Counted from the stretch's first letter, positions 27,241 to 35,700 are shown. The stretch: 64,000 nt of DNA from Flavobacterium album (GCF_003096035.1 NZ_CP029186.1:3454001-3518000); one strand, 5' to 3'. Translations and numbers: made by a program. Notes: a model not told the origin generated them from the letters alone.

Positions 27241-27330
27241 ACCTACAAGGTTTGGAAAACCTTGCAGGTTGGGAAACGCAATATTGGGTTACTATTGTTT
27301 TCCTGCAAGGTCTTAAAGACCTTGGAGGTA
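27241..27330. repeat. two adjacent CTACAAGGTTTG/CTTGCAGGT palindromic repeats
   Basis: ACCTACAAGG...CCTTGCAGGT (27241-27269) and TCCTGCAAGG...CCTTGGAGGTA (27301-27330) are imperfect hairpins of one family. Relatives are at 14938-14965 and, as a half copy, at 45281-45298. They occupy the 340-bp gap before the CreD region; no gene is seen in it. Confidence 0.6.
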
Positions 27331-27442
27331 TATTTAAGACAATTCTATTGGCAATATGCAACTCTGCCACTTTGAAACTCTGCTACTTCACCTCCTAAAT
27401 TTTTTTTCCAAAAACGCATTGCAATTAAAAATTTTATTATTT

Positions 27443-27464
27443 ACTTTGCAACTCAAAGTACTTT
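27443..27464. promoter_or_regulatory. putative operator ACTTTG-N5-CAAAGTACTTT, site A
   Basis: ACTTTG (27443-27448) and CAAAGT (27454-27459) are an inverted pair with 5-bp spacing, and AAAGTACTTT (27455-27464) is itself a perfect palindrome. The site overlaps the -7 box TTACTTTG (27441-27448) and ends four bases before the ATG at 27469. A copy matching at 25 of 27 bases lies at 28388-28414. The winged-helix regulator encoded between the sites is the obvious candidate ligand (inference). Confidence 0.6.
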
Positions 27465-27468
27465 ATAA

Positions 27469-28077
27469 ATGGAAAATTATTTAAGGGATATACAAGACAT
27501 AAAAAAGATGATGGACAGGTCGACCCAGTTCCTGTCGCTAAGCGGCCTTGCCGGGGTTATGGCCGGTGTTTATGCGCTTGCTGGGGCCTACGCAGCCAAA
27601 AAAGTATATGATCTTAACCATGGCAGGTACATCACGCCGGACAGCAGTTCCTTTAAAGCCATCCTGTGCATTGCAGTAGTTGTGCTGGTACTATCGGTGT
27701 TAACGGCGTATATCCTAACCGCTAGGAAAGCCAGGAAGCAGGGAGAGACGGTATGGAATGCTACCTCAAAAAGGCTGGCGGTAAATTTCCTGATCCCTCT
27801 TGTTACAGGCGGCGTCTTTGCCCTGATACTTTTGAAAAACGGATATGCAGGGCTTGTAGCCCCGGTAACACTTATCTTTTACGGGCTTGCCTGTATCAAT
27901 GCCAGCAAATATACCATGAGGCAGGTTCGCTACCTTGGGCTGACAATCATCATTATCGGGTTAATGGCAGCAAATTTTGAGGGGAGCGGCCTGGAATTCT
28001 GGTCGATGGGATTCGGAGTATGCCATATACTTTACGGAACGATCATGTACTTTAAATACGACAGAAAACAGCTTTGA
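27469..28077 (+). CDS. polytopic membrane protein preceding the winged-helix regulator
   Basis: The 202-aa protein has about six hydrophobic segments (around residues 20-45, 66-88, 103-120, 123-143, 150-170, 176-196). The N-terminus is amphipathic and charged (MENYLRDIQDIKKMMDRSTQF). No family was recognised with certainty. It is the first gene of the regulator transcription unit: its TGA overlaps the probable TTG start of the next gene, implying translational coupling. A membrane protein paired with a small HTH protein suggests signal input from the membrane to the regulator, or co-regulation with the CreD genes downstream. Both are inference. Confidence 0.65.
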   Translation: MENYLRDIQDIKKMMDRSTQFLSLSGLAGVMAGVYALAGAYAAKKVYDLNHGRYITPDSSSFKAILCIAVVVLVLSVLTAYILTARKARKQGETVWNATSKRLAVNFLIPLVTGGVFALILLKNGYAGLVAPVTLIFYGLACINASKYTMRQVRYLGLTIIIIGLMAANFEGSGLEFWSMGFGVCHILYGTIMYFKYDRKQL

Positions 28078-28394
28078 AAAGTATATTGGAACATATCGAC
28101 AAAACTTTGGAGCACCGCATCCGCCTGGGCATTATGAGCATACTTATGGTGAATGAATATGCCGACTTCAGGACACTTAAGGAACTGCTTGGCGTGACTG
28201 ACGGCAGCCTGTCCGGCCATCTAAAAGCATTGGAAACAGAAAACTATATCACGATCGGAAAGCAATTTACACGCAACAAGCCTATAACACGCTACACGGC
28301 TACCAAAGAGGGCCGCGTGGCATTCAGTGCGCATATTGCAGACTTTGAAAAACTGATACGAAAGGAACGCTATTTTTTTATCTACAAACTTTGA
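28074..28394 (+). CDS. winged-helix transcriptional regulator (MarR/ArsR-like, HTH_34 type)
   Basis: This 106-aa protein is essentially one winged-helix domain: a dimer-type N-terminal helix (ILEHIDKTLEHRIRLGIMSILMV), DFRTLKELLGVTDGSLSGHLKALE as recognition helices, YITIGKQFTRNKPITRYTATKEG as the wing, and a C-terminal helix. It resembles the PF13601-type regulators. The probable start is a TTG at 28074 that overlaps the preceding stop (TTGA); no ATG occurs until residue 21. Operator-like sites lie upstream of its own unit and across its stop codon, upstream of the next unit. Autoregulation and control of the DUF1361-CreD genes are therefore likely, though unproven. Confidence 0.8.
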   Translation: MKSILEHIDKTLEHRIRLGIMSILMVNEYADFRTLKELLGVTDGSLSGHLKALETENYITIGKQFTRNKPITRYTATKEGRVAFSAHIADFEKLIRKERYFFIYKL

Positions 28395-28409
28395 AATTCA
28401 AAGTACTTT
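28388..28409. promoter_or_regulatory. putative operator ACTTTG-N5-CAAAGTACTTT, site B
   Basis: ACTTTG (28388-28393), five bases, CAAAGT (28399-28404), with AAAGTACTTT at 28400-28409, then ATAAA. It is nearly identical to site A. It overlaps the stop codon of the regulator gene and lies 17 bp before the ATG at 28427, where a separate promoter for the CreD unit would be expected. Confidence 0.6.
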
Positions 28410-28426
28410 ATAAAAACCAAAACCAA

Positions 28427-29128
28427 ATGAAAGCTATTAAACTATTATCATCGAAAACCTTCAGGCAGCAAGGGTTGCTGTTAGTATTCACCGGATTCTG
28501 TTTCAGCATATTACTGCTGCGGGCAAAGATCACACACAGCATCTTTTACTTCTTCCTGGTATGGAACCTCTTTCTTGCCTTTACGCCTTTTGCCATTACA
28601 ACTTTAATGACAAAACGTGTGCAGTTCCTGGAAAGGAAAGCCCTCTTCTACCCTTGTTTCATTTGCTGGCTGCTTCTCCTGCCGAATGCTCCTTATATCA
28701 TTACCGACTTTATCCATCTTGGACAAAAGCTGACAGTTCCCATGTGGTTCGATGTGTTACTGCTGATATCCTTTGCCATAACCGGTCTGCTCTTCGGAAT
28801 CACCTCCATGAAAGCCATGCACAAAATGCTAATACTAAAATTCAGCATCCGTACGGCTGAAATTGCAATGGCGGCCATTTGTTTCCTTAGTGGGTTTGGG
28901 GTTTATCTTGGGCGTGTGCTCCGGTACAACAGCTGGGATGTGCTGCACAGGCCGTTCGAACTGATTGGGGATATTGTATACAGCCTTGTTGACCATGATA
29001 GCTGGCGAACCGCATGGGGTATTACGCTGGGATTTGGCACACTGCTGTACCTGCTCTATTCACTGAGCCGCCAGGCCTCACTCCCTGCCCATCTCCAAAA
29101 GAAAGGAGAATTGGAAACCGGAAACTAA
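28427..29128 (+). CDS. DUF1361 family membrane protein
   Basis: From the ATG at 28427 the protein has 233 residues; the TTG at 28391 would lie inside operator B and is not credible. About six to seven transmembrane helices are seen, with the family-like motifs FYFFLVWNLFLAFTPFAI, LLLPNAPYIITDFIHLG, VYLGRVLRYNSWDVL and HDSWRTAWGITLGFG. DUF1361 proteins are inner-membrane proteins of unknown function. The last 17 or so residues (from ASLPAHLQKKGE) seem to be encoded by a degenerate CCTCCCC...GGAGA interspersed repeat, so the natural C-terminus may have been extended. It probably starts the transcription unit that ends with creD. Confidence 0.8.
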   Translation: MKAIKLLSSKTFRQQGLLLVFTGFCFSILLLRAKITHSIFYFFLVWNLFLAFTPFAITTLMTKRVQFLERKALFYPCFICWLLLLPNAPYIITDFIHLGQKLTVPMWFDVLLLISFAITGLLFGITSMKAMHKMLILKFSIRTAEIAMAAICFLSGFGVYLGRVLRYNSWDVLHRPFELIGDIVYSLVDHDSWRTAWGITLGFGTLLYLLYSLSRQASLPAHLQKKGELETGN

Positions 29129-29158
29129 AAATCGTAATAACCAGAAAATCTAAATAAA

Positions 29159-29572
29159 ATGAATGCAATGAAATCACTTTTCAAACCTAAAAAAGCTGCC
29201 GTAAGCATGGACGAGCTTATCAATTACCCGAAAGACAGCCTGGGTTTTCACTTAGGGTGTTTCCTCTTCAATAACAGCTGTGAATCAGACCCCATACCTG
29301 AAAAAGAAGATGTATACCGGACCCTGCTGATCAACGAAGTTTCCAACAAAGAAGAAATTGCTATGTATTACTACCTCTTCGGTAATGGTGACCTAAGCCT
29401 GCCGACGCTGTTTGTCATGGCTTCAGGGGCGATGTTTTACCCACATTGCATTAGCTACTTCTACAAAAGGTACCGCGATGGCAGGAATGCGCTCCGTTTC
29501 TACGACCTAGACCATTTCAGGATGCTGCACCTGCCACTCCAAAGGATAAAAGACACTTTTTTAATACGATAA
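29159..29572 (+). CDS. hypothetical protein in the CreD unit (weak Coq4-like look)
   Basis: The 137-aa soluble protein has no signal peptide or membrane helix. The stretch DVYRTLLINEVSNKEEIAMYYYLFGNGDLSLPTLFVMASG has the helical pattern seen in Coq4-family proteins (a conserved start, then GE-like turn and LG-rich helix). The usual metal-site HDxxH is not evident, so this resemblance is weak. It is spaced 30 bp after DUF1361 and three bases before the next gene, which places it in the same operon. Function unknown. Confidence 0.5.
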   Translation: MNAMKSLFKPKKAAVSMDELINYPKDSLGFHLGCFLFNNSCESDPIPEKEDVYRTLLINEVSNKEEIAMYYYLFGNGDLSLPTLFVMASGAMFYPHCISYFYKRYRDGRNALRFYDLDHFRMLHLPLQRIKDTFLIR

Positions 29573-29575
29573 GCC

Positions 29576-29920
29576 ATGTACAATACAATTGAAAATAATA
29601 TGCCGCACCTGGTAAAGCAGCTCTCGGGAATAGCGGTATGGCTATTCGCCATTTCGTTAGGCATTGGTACAGCGGTGCTGCTGATGCAGGCTATGGCTGA
29701 TAACAGCTACCAATATTACGGGATAGGCTTCGTGTATGTAATCATCGCGACTTTTATAAATACGATAGCCTTTTGCGTGCTGCTGATACACGCCTGGATC
29801 TATGCTGAATACAGGAAGATACTGCTCATGAGAGCTGCACTGCTGCTTGCTAACATCCCAATTGCATTAGCCTACATGTATATTGTTTTTGAAATCCTGC
29901 CCTGCTATGGAAGATTTTAA
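29576..29920 (+). CDS. small membrane protein, tandem paralog 1 of 3
   Basis: The 114-aa protein has three predicted transmembrane helices (around 18-37, 47-71, 82-108). It ends with LLLANIPIALAYMYIVFE, a motif shared with the next two genes. The ATG at 29576 follows the preceding stop by three bases and its own 3' end overlaps the next start by 14 bases. No known family was recognised. Tight packing with paralogs and creD suggests an inner-membrane complex or stepwise duplication. Confidence 0.65.
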   Translation: MYNTIENNMPHLVKQLSGIAVWLFAISLGIGTAVLLMQAMADNSYQYYGIGFVYVIIATFINTIAFCVLLIHAWIYAEYRKILLMRAALLLANIPIALAYMYIVFEILPCYGRF

Positions 29921-30233
29921 GCCCGAAGATATTCCTCTTGACATACTGCGTGCAATACAGATACCAAAACGGGTGTTCCTTACCTCGCTAATCATAGGGA
30001 CACTTTTACTGATAGCTTTTCTCATCACAAAGGATCCGGGGCTTATCGGCATAGGGATATGCTACGTAGCAATAGCCTTTGTGGCCAACACCGGTACGCT
30101 CATCAGTATGATCGTCTATGCTTTGCGCCACAGAAAGCACCTGTCACTTATACTCTGGCATACGCCAATACTGCTATTGAATATTCCCATTGCCTGGATG
30201 TATATGATAATTGTAGCTACTGTGGCAAAGTGA
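29907..30233 (+). CDS. small membrane protein, tandem paralog 2 of 3
   Basis: The start is taken as the ATG at 29907 (MEDFKPED...), which gives 108 residues; the open frame reaches back to 29883 but would overlap the previous gene further. Three transmembrane helices are predicted and the C-terminus reads ILLLNIPIAWMYMIIV, matching its neighbours. The stop TGA shares its A with the next ATG (TGATG), typical of translational coupling. Function unknown. Confidence 0.65.
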   Translation: MEDFKPEDIPLDILRAIQIPKRVFLTSLIIGTLLLIAFLITKDPGLIGIGICYVAIAFVANTGTLISMIVYALRHRKHLSLILWHTPILLLNIPIAWMYMIIVATVAK

Positions 30234-30538
30234 TGAACGAAGAACACCTATTAATCGCCAAAAGTAATATCTCAACAACCCGGAAGACATTCTGGTGGTC
30301 GCTTGGCATTAGCACTGCCCTGGAACTCTCTTTTATGATAACTGATTTGGAAGCATTATTGTTTGTTGGGTTCTTTTACCTGCTGATGGCAATACTATTT
30401 AATTTCATAGTATTCCTTAACAACATCATATTCATCTGCCTTCATAAAGAGGCGCGTATACCATTATTACGGCACACCCTATTGCTGCTCCTCAACATCC
30501 CGATCGCTTATTTATATCTCTTTATACTTTTTTATTAA
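30233..30538 (+). CDS. small membrane protein, tandem paralog 3 of 3
   Basis: The ATG at 30233 overlaps the previous stop and gives 101 residues (MNEEHLLIAKSNIS...). A longer open frame from 30059 lies in a shadow frame of the previous gene and is rejected. Three hydrophobic helices are seen, and the C-terminus LLLLLNIPIAYLYLFIL repeats the motif of the two preceding proteins. CreD follows 18 bp downstream in the same direction. Function unknown. Confidence 0.65.
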   Translation: MNEEHLLIAKSNISTTRKTFWWSLGISTALELSFMITDLEALLFVGFFYLLMAILFNFIVFLNNIIFICLHKEARIPLLRHTLLLLLNIPIAYLYLFILFY

Positions 30539-30556
30539 TCAAATAAACCAATAACT

Positions 30557-31876
30557 ATGGAAATTCGAATCCCTGAACAAAAGCCACAGGAAGACCCTAA
30601 CAAAAACTTCCTGCATTCCACCACTGCCCGTATCATTATGGTGGGCGTGCTTACACTGGTGCTGCTTATTCCGCTGCAGTATGTAAAGAACCTTATTTTC
30701 GAGCGCTCACAATTACAGCGCCATGTAGAGAAAACTGTAAGCGACCAATGGGGCGGCAATGTATATGTTTACGGCCCTGTACTGAAAATACCTTATAAAA
30801 ACCTGAAAGAGAACGGCGCTACGTCATACGCTTACTTCTTCCCGGAGAAGCTGGACATCAATGCCGATGCACGATCAGAATCCAAAGAGAGAGGTATGTA
30901 CAAAGCGGCCGTCTTCAATGCAGGGATAAAGTTCCGGGGAACCTACACTACTCCCAACTTCAGCAGATCCGGGATTGCCCCCGAAAATATAGACTGGGAA
31001 AGAGCCACAATACAGCTGCATACCGGAAACCTCAAGGGCATCAAGGGTGCGGTCGCTATCAACTTCAACGGCAAGCGGTATAATTTTGAGCCTGCGGAGA
31101 AAGAAAATGTCAACGACTCTACAGTTGCCTTGGAAACCAGGCCTTTTAATATAGTCGAAGCTTTGTCCGGCGGCGAAGTGCCCTTCAGCCTCGATGTTTC
31201 TTATAACGGCAGCAAGAGCCTGGCTATAGTGCCTATCGGTAAACTTACCGAGACGAAAATGACATCTAACTGGAAGACCCCACGGTTTGGCGGCAATTTT
31301 TCCCCTGAAAAAGAAAATATTTCCAACAGCGGCTTCACGGCCAACTGGAAAATATCACACCTGAACAGGCCTTTTGCGCAGCAGCATTTCGGCAGCCTGC
31401 CCGACCTGAAAGCGTATAGTTTTGATGTGAATTTCCTTATTCCTGTAAATGAGTACCAGCAAAATGAACGTGCTGCTAAATATGGGTTTCTGGTAATAGG
31501 CCTTACATTCCTTATCTTTTTCCTGATACAGGGACTGAGTAAGATCAGCATCCATATTTTCCAGTATATCATGATAGGGCTGGCGCTCATTATGTTCTAT
31601 ACCCTGCTTATCTCGATCACGGAGCATAGCAGTTTCCGGTTTGCGTATATTGTTGCGGGCCTCGCGGTCATCGTAATGATCTCACTCTATTCAATATCCA
31701 TACTTAAAGACCGTAAGTTCCCCATGTTTATCGCCGCAGCGCTTACCGCACTTTATACTTTTATTTATATAATTATCCAGCTGGAAGATTACGCCTTGCT
31801 TGCAGGCAGTATAGGGCTGTTCCTGATACTGGGCGCAGTAATGTATTTTTCCCGCCGCATCGACTGGAATAAATAG
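30557..31876 (+). CDS. creD: CreD family inner membrane protein
   Basis: The 439-aa protein has an N-terminal helix (about 26-46: ARIIMVGVLTLVLLIPLQYVKNLI) followed by ERSQLQRHVEKTVSDQWGG, the classical CreD opening. A periplasmic beta-rich domain (about 60-300) carries GPVLKIPY and YFFPEKLDI. Five or so C-terminal helices (from about 315) include FLVIGLTFLIFFLIQGLSK and HIFQYIMIGLALIMFYTLLISITEH. In enteric bacteria CreD belongs to the CreBC regulon and affects envelope integrity and colicin E2 tolerance. Here no CreBC is present; it is the last gene of a unit that probably answers to the winged-helix regulator. Length is near the family norm of about 450. Confidence 0.93.
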   Translation: MEIRIPEQKPQEDPNKNFLHSTTARIIMVGVLTLVLLIPLQYVKNLIFERSQLQRHVEKTVSDQWGGNVYVYGPVLKIPYKNLKENGATSYAYFFPEKLDINADARSESKERGMYKAAVFNAGIKFRGTYTTPNFSRSGIAPENIDWERATIQLHTGNLKGIKGAVAINFNGKRYNFEPAEKENVNDSTVALETRPFNIVEALSGGEVPFSLDVSYNGSKSLAIVPIGKLTETKMTSNWKTPRFGGNFSPEKENISNSGFTANWKISHLNRPFAQQHFGSLPDLKAYSFDVNFLIPVNEYQQNERAAKYGFLVIGLTFLIFFLIQGLSKISIHIFQYIMIGLALIMFYTLLISITEHSSFRFAYIVAGLAVIVMISLYSISILKDRKFPMFIAAALTALYTFIYIIIQLEDYALLAGSIGLFLILGAVMYFSRRIDWNK

Positions 31877-31960
31877 CATTTAGTTTTAGTTTTTTGGTTA
31901 CCCGCGGGTGCTTTTGGGCATTCGCGGGTTTTGTTTTAAACTGAATAGTTTTGGGAAAAG

Positions 31961-31990
31961 AAAAAGCTCCGAAGTTACCCGGAGCTTTTT
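31961..31990. terminator. bidirectional Rho-independent terminator
   Basis: An 11-bp AAAAAGCTCCG / CGGAGCTTTTT stem with an 8-nt loop lies between convergent creD and the cysteine synthase-like gene, with a T run on both strands. Confidence 0.88.
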
Positions 31991-32012
31991 TATGAATTTG
32001 AACTCAATTATA

Positions 32013-33053
32013 TTACTTGATAAATTCGATCTTTTGTGCCTCTTCGAGGTTAACACTGTCGAAAAACCCTTGCTCGTTCATCCATTCATCACTAAACACT
32101 TTGCTCATGTAACGTGATCCGTGGTCAGGGAAAATAAGCACTACATTGCTGTTTTCGTCAAATTCGCCTGCTTCGGCATATTGTTTCACGGCCTGTAGGG
32201 TCGCTCCGCTGGTGTAGCCTACAAAAAGCCCTTCGGTCTTTGCAATGCTCCTGGCAGCATGGGCGCTGTCTTCATCGGAAACTTTTATGAATTTGTCGAT
32301 AACATCAAAATCGGTAGCAGTAGGGATCAGGTTCTTGCCAAGGCCTTCTATACGGTAAGGATAGATCTCTTCGCTGTCGAACTCTTTTGTTTCGTGGTAT
32401 TTTTTAAGGACAGAGCCGTAAGCGTCTACTCCCAATATTCTTATGGCTGGATTTTTTTCTTTAAGGAAACGGGCCGCCCCCGATATTGTACCGCCAGTAC
32501 CGCTGCACGCAATAAGGTGGGTAATCTTTCCGCCGCTTTGTTCCCAAATTTCCGGGCCGGTAGTTTTATAATGTGCGTCTACATTCAGGTCGTTAAAATA
32601 CTGGTTGATGTAAACGGAACCTTTAATCTCTTCATGCAGCCTTTGGGCAACACTATAATATGAGCGTGGGTCATCGGCAGAAACATTTGCAGGGCAAACA
32701 TACACTTTGGCCCCCATGGCACGCAGCATATCAATCTTATCTTTTGATGATTTTGAGCTAACCGCAAGTACACAGTCATAACCCTTAATAATGCTTACCA
32801 TTGCCAGACTAAAGCCTGTATTGCCCGAAGTGGTTTCGATGATCGTATCGCCCGGCTTCAGGATGCCTTTTTTCTCGGCTTCTTCAATGATGTATAATGC
32901 AATCCTGTCTTTTGTGGAATGGCCCGGATTAAAGGCTTCTACTTTTGCGTAAAAATTTCCTTTTAATCCTTCAGTAACTTTATTGAGCTTAATAAGGGGC
33001 GTATTCCCGATTAATTCCAATACATTATTATAGGCTGTTATTCTTTCTTTCAT
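32013..33053 (-). CDS. PLP-dependent cysteine synthase / cystathionine beta-synthase-like enzyme
   Basis: From the ATG at 33053 ([23 protein letters not shown]) the protein has 346 residues; the frame could begin at 33086 but that adds a non-family leader. The PLP lysine is Lys48 in NPGHSTKDR. The phosphate-binding loop is [18 protein letters not shown], and [11 protein letters not shown] binds substrate. The fold is type II PLP (OASS/CBS). The catalytic core lacks a haem-binding N-terminus and CBS regulatory domains. The NPGHS and GLGKN motifs are closer to the CBS-type branch than to CysK. It likely makes cysteine or cystathionine from (acetyl)serine; the exact substrate cannot be read. It is monocistronic. 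Confidence 0.85.
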   Translation of the reverse strand: MKERITAYNNVLELIGNTPLIKLNKVTEGLKGNFYAKVEAFNPGHSTKDRIALYIIEEAEKKGILKPGDTIIETTSGNTGFSLAMVSIIKGYDCVLAVSSKSSKDKIDMLRAMGAKVYVCPANVSADDPRSYYSVAQRLHEEIKGSVYINQYFNDLNVDAHYKTTGPEIWEQSGGKITHLIACSGTGGTISGAARFLKEKNPAIRILGVDAYGSVLKKYHETKEFDSEEIYPYRIEGLGKNLIPTATDFDVIDKFIKVSDEDSAHAARSIAKTEGLFVGYTSGATLQAVKQYAEAGEFDENSNVVLIFPDHGSRYMSKVFSDEWMNEQGFFDSVNLEEAQKIEFIK

Positions 33054-33132
33054 AAAAAATGAGTTAGTAAGGTAAAACTGGTACAAAGTTTACTGACCTC
33101 AAAACCTTGCAAATCTAACAAAAAAAATTTAA

Positions 33133-35265
33133 TTACTTTTTAATTCCTTCCAAATCTAATAAAAAACTGTATTCTTTGGCTACCTCCTTAAGGGCTTCAA
33201 AACGCCCTGAAGCCCCGCCATGGCCCGCTTCCATATTGGTATCCAGATACAAAAGGTTATTATCGGTTTTGGTAACCCTTAGTTTTGCTACCCATTTGGC
33301 AGGCTCCCAATACTGCACCTGCGAATCGTGAAGGCCCGTTGTAACAAGCATATTCGGGTAATTTTGGGCAGTAACGTTGTCATAAGGCGAGTACGATTTC
33401 ATATAATCGTAGTATTTTTTATCATTCGGGTTCCCCCACTCGTCATATTCGCCTGTAGTAAGTGGTATGGAATCGTCGAGCATAGTCGTGATCACATCCA
33501 CAAAAGCCACCTGCGCGATAACACCGTTATACAACTGTGGCGCCATGTTTACGATAGCGCCCATAAGCAATCCGCCTGCAGAGCCTCCTTCGGCATACAG
33601 GTGTTTTGGTGATGTGTATTTCTGGGCAATCACATATTCAGAGCAGTCGATAAAATCGGTAAATGTATTTTTCTTTTTGAGGAGCTTCCCGCTCTCATAC
33701 CATTCGCGGCCCAGGTCTTCCCCACCCCTTATGTGGGCGATGGCAAAGATAAAGCCCCTGTCAAGCAGGCTTAGTCGGATAGAAGAGAAATACGGGTCCA
33801 TAGAGTAGCCATACGAGCCGTAAGCATATAAAAGAAACGGATTGTTGCCGTTCTTTGTGATGCCTTTGCGGTATACCATCGAGATCGGTATTTTGGTTCC
33901 GTCTTTGGCGGTAGCCCAAACCCTTTCTTCGACATAATTGTTTTTATCGAATTTGCCGCCAAGGACTTCCTGCTCTTTCAGCACGGTCTTTTCTTTGGTC
34001 TTCATATTGAAGTCGATAACCGAAGAAGGCGTGGCAAGCGACTGGTAGCTGTAGCGGAGGATGTCGGTATCAAAATCAGGGTTGGTGCTCACCCCTGCCG
34101 TGTAAGTTTCTATATCGAATGGCAGGTAGTACTCGCCCTTGCCATCCCACGGGCGTATTCTTATTTTATTGAGGCCGTTAGAGCGCTCTTCGATAACGAG
34201 GTAATTCTTAAATATCTCAATATCCTCAAGCAGGACATCTTTGCGGTGTGGTATCAGGTCTTTCCAGTTTTCTTTGGCTGTAGCATTTTCAGGCGTAGTC
34301 ATCAGCTTAAAGTTGGTCGCCTTATCCTTATTAGTAACAATATACCACTTATCTCCATAATTAGCTATGCTGTATTCCAGGCCGCGTGTCCTGGGCTGGA
34401 AGATCTTAAATTCACCATCCGGTGTTTTGGCATCCAGTATCCTGAACTCGGAAGTAAGGGTGCTGTTTGACCCTATAACAAGGTATTTCTTTGATTTCTC
34501 TTTGTAAACAAATGTCCCAAAAGTATCGTCTTTCTCATGGTAGACCATCACATCGTCCTTGGCATCGCTGCCCAGTTTGTGCTTGTAGATCTTGTCCGAA
34601 CGCAGTGTTACCTCATCTTTACGTGTGTAGAAAAGCGTTTTATTATCGCCCGCCCATGTAGAGCCGCCGGTAGTATTCTCGATCTTAACAGGGAGTATTT
34701 CGCCGGTAAGCAGGTTTTTTACCTGTATGGTAAACTGCCTCCTTGAAACGGTATCCACACCGAAAGCTGCCCATTGGTTATCCTCGCTTACATTCAGTCC
34801 GCCTAACTGGAAATACGAATGCCCTTTAGCCATTTCGTTGCAATCGAACATGATCTCCTCTTTAGCGTCGAGGCTCCCTTTTTTGCGGGCGTAGATAGGG
34901 TAATCCTTACCTTTTTCGTAGCGGGTTATATAATAATAGCCGTTGTAAAAATAAGGGACAGAAGAATCGTCCTCTTTTATCGTAGCCTTCATTTCCTCGA
35001 AAAGGTCTTTCTGGAAATCCTTCAGGCCGGCCGTCATGGTATTGTAGTAGGTATTCTCTTTTGTAAGGTAGTCAATTACTTCAGGGTTTTCACGCTCGTT
35101 GAGCCAGTAGTAATTGTCAATCCGCACATCGCCGTGCTTTTCAAGTTTTTTAGGCTTAACCGCTGCAAGTGGCGGTTTTATGGTTTCGGTCATCTTGGTT
35201 TTATTAGTCTGGGCATTCGCCGCAAAAATAACACAAACACAACTTAAAAGTACGTGTTTTTTCAT
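33133..35265 (-). CDS. prolyl oligopeptidase family (S9A) serine peptidase, oligopeptidase B-like
   Basis: The ATG at 35265 (MKKHVLLSCVCVIFAANAQ, a signal peptide) gives 710 residues; the frame extends to 35295 but that would disrupt the signal peptide. An N-terminal beta-propeller carries PPLAAVKPKKLEKHGDVRIDNYYWL. The C-terminal alpha/beta hydrolase domain has AHIRGGEDLGREWYESGK, the nucleophile Ser in EGGSAGGLLMG, Asp in VTTGLHDSQVQYWEP and His in MEAGHGGASGR. The family cleaves short peptides after basic residues (oligopeptidase B) or proline. It should act in the periplasm on peptides below about 30 residues. Confidence 0.92.
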   Translation of the reverse strand: MKKHVLLSCVCVIFAANAQTNKTKMTETIKPPLAAVKPKKLEKHGDVRIDNYYWLNERENPEVIDYLTKENTYYNTMTAGLKDFQKDLFEEMKATIKEDDSSVPYFYNGYYYITRYEKGKDYPIYARKKGSLDAKEEIMFDCNEMAKGHSYFQLGGLNVSEDNQWAAFGVDTVSRRQFTIQVKNLLTGEILPVKIENTTGGSTWAGDNKTLFYTRKDEVTLRSDKIYKHKLGSDAKDDVMVYHEKDDTFGTFVYKEKSKKYLVIGSNSTLTSEFRILDAKTPDGEFKIFQPRTRGLEYSIANYGDKWYIVTNKDKATNFKLMTTPENATAKENWKDLIPHRKDVLLEDIEIFKNYLVIEERSNGLNKIRIRPWDGKGEYYLPFDIETYTAGVSTNPDFDTDILRYSYQSLATPSSVIDFNMKTKEKTVLKEQEVLGGKFDKNNYVEERVWATAKDGTKIPISMVYRKGITKNGNNPFLLYAYGSYGYSMDPYFSSIRLSLLDRGFIFAIAHIRGGEDLGREWYESGKLLKKKNTFTDFIDCSEYVIAQKYTSPKHLYAEGGSAGGLLMGAIVNMAPQLYNGVIAQVAFVDVITTMLDDSIPLTTGEYDEWGNPNDKKYYDYMKSYSPYDNVTAQNYPNMLVTTGLHDSQVQYWEPAKWVAKLRVTKTDNNLLYLDTNMEAGHGGASGRFEALKEVAKEYSFLLDLEGIKK

Positions 35266-35300
35266 TCTTTTATGAATTAGCATATAACCCTGCAATTTAC

Positions 35301-35308
35301 TACTTTTG
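35301..35308 (+). promoter_or_regulatory. -7 promoter element TACTTTTG; decides the ybaB start
   Basis: An exact TAnnTTTG match 31 bp upstream of the ATG at 35339. It overlaps the upstream TTG of the open frame at 35306, which cannot therefore be the start. Confidence 0.65.
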
Positions 35309-35338
35309 TTAAATAATCAACTAATAAAATTCGTAAAA

Positions 35339-35653
35339 ATGTTTGGAGATATCATGGGAATGATGGGCAAACTGAAGGAAACCCAGCAAAAGATTGAAGA
35401 GACTAAAAAAAGGCTTGACACCGTGCTTGTTGATGAGCAAAGCAACGACGGGCTTTTGAAGGTAACACTTACTGCGAACAGGCAGATACGATCTATAACG
35501 ATTGACGATGCACTATTGGAAGACAAAGAGCAACTGGAAGATTATCTTGTCCTGGTTATGAACAAAGCCATAGCAAGCGCAACGGCAATCAATGAAGCGG
35601 AACTTGCCGCAGTAGCGAAGGAAGGCATGCCGAATATCCCGGGGCTGTTTTAA
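35339..35653 (+). CDS. YbaB/EbfC nucleoid-associated family protein
   Basis: From the ATG at 35339 the protein has 104 residues ([29 protein letters not shown]...), the usual size. The amphipathic N-terminal helix, the central beta part ([29 protein letters not shown]) and the C-terminal helix ([38 protein letters not shown]) match the family. Members are small homodimeric DNA-binding proteins that coat the nucleoid. In many bacteria the gene sits beside dnaX and recR; here it does not, so context adds nothing. Confidence 0.88.
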   Translation: MFGDIMGMMGKLKETQQKIEETKKRLDTVLVDEQSNDGLLKVTLTANRQIRSITIDDALLEDKEQLEDYLVLVMNKAIASATAINEAELAAVAKEGMPNIPGLF

Positions 35654-35655
35654 TT

Positions 35656-35700
35656 TCAGATTGTAGATTGTAGATTTCAGATTTAGCTTCACTCATAATC
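35656..35700. repeat. ATTTCAGATT-family interspersed repeat, opposite orientation
   Basis: TTTCAGATTGTAGATTGTAG followed by ATTTCAGATTTAGCTTCACTC, starting just three bases after the ybaB stop. It is the complement of the sequence at 25657-25697. Confidence 0.55.

Noticed and set aside
30059..30232. Longer version of the third small membrane protein starting at 30059
   Set aside because: The extra residues are a shadow of the second paralog; the ATG at 30233 overlaps the previous stop and gives the same size and motif as its paralogs.
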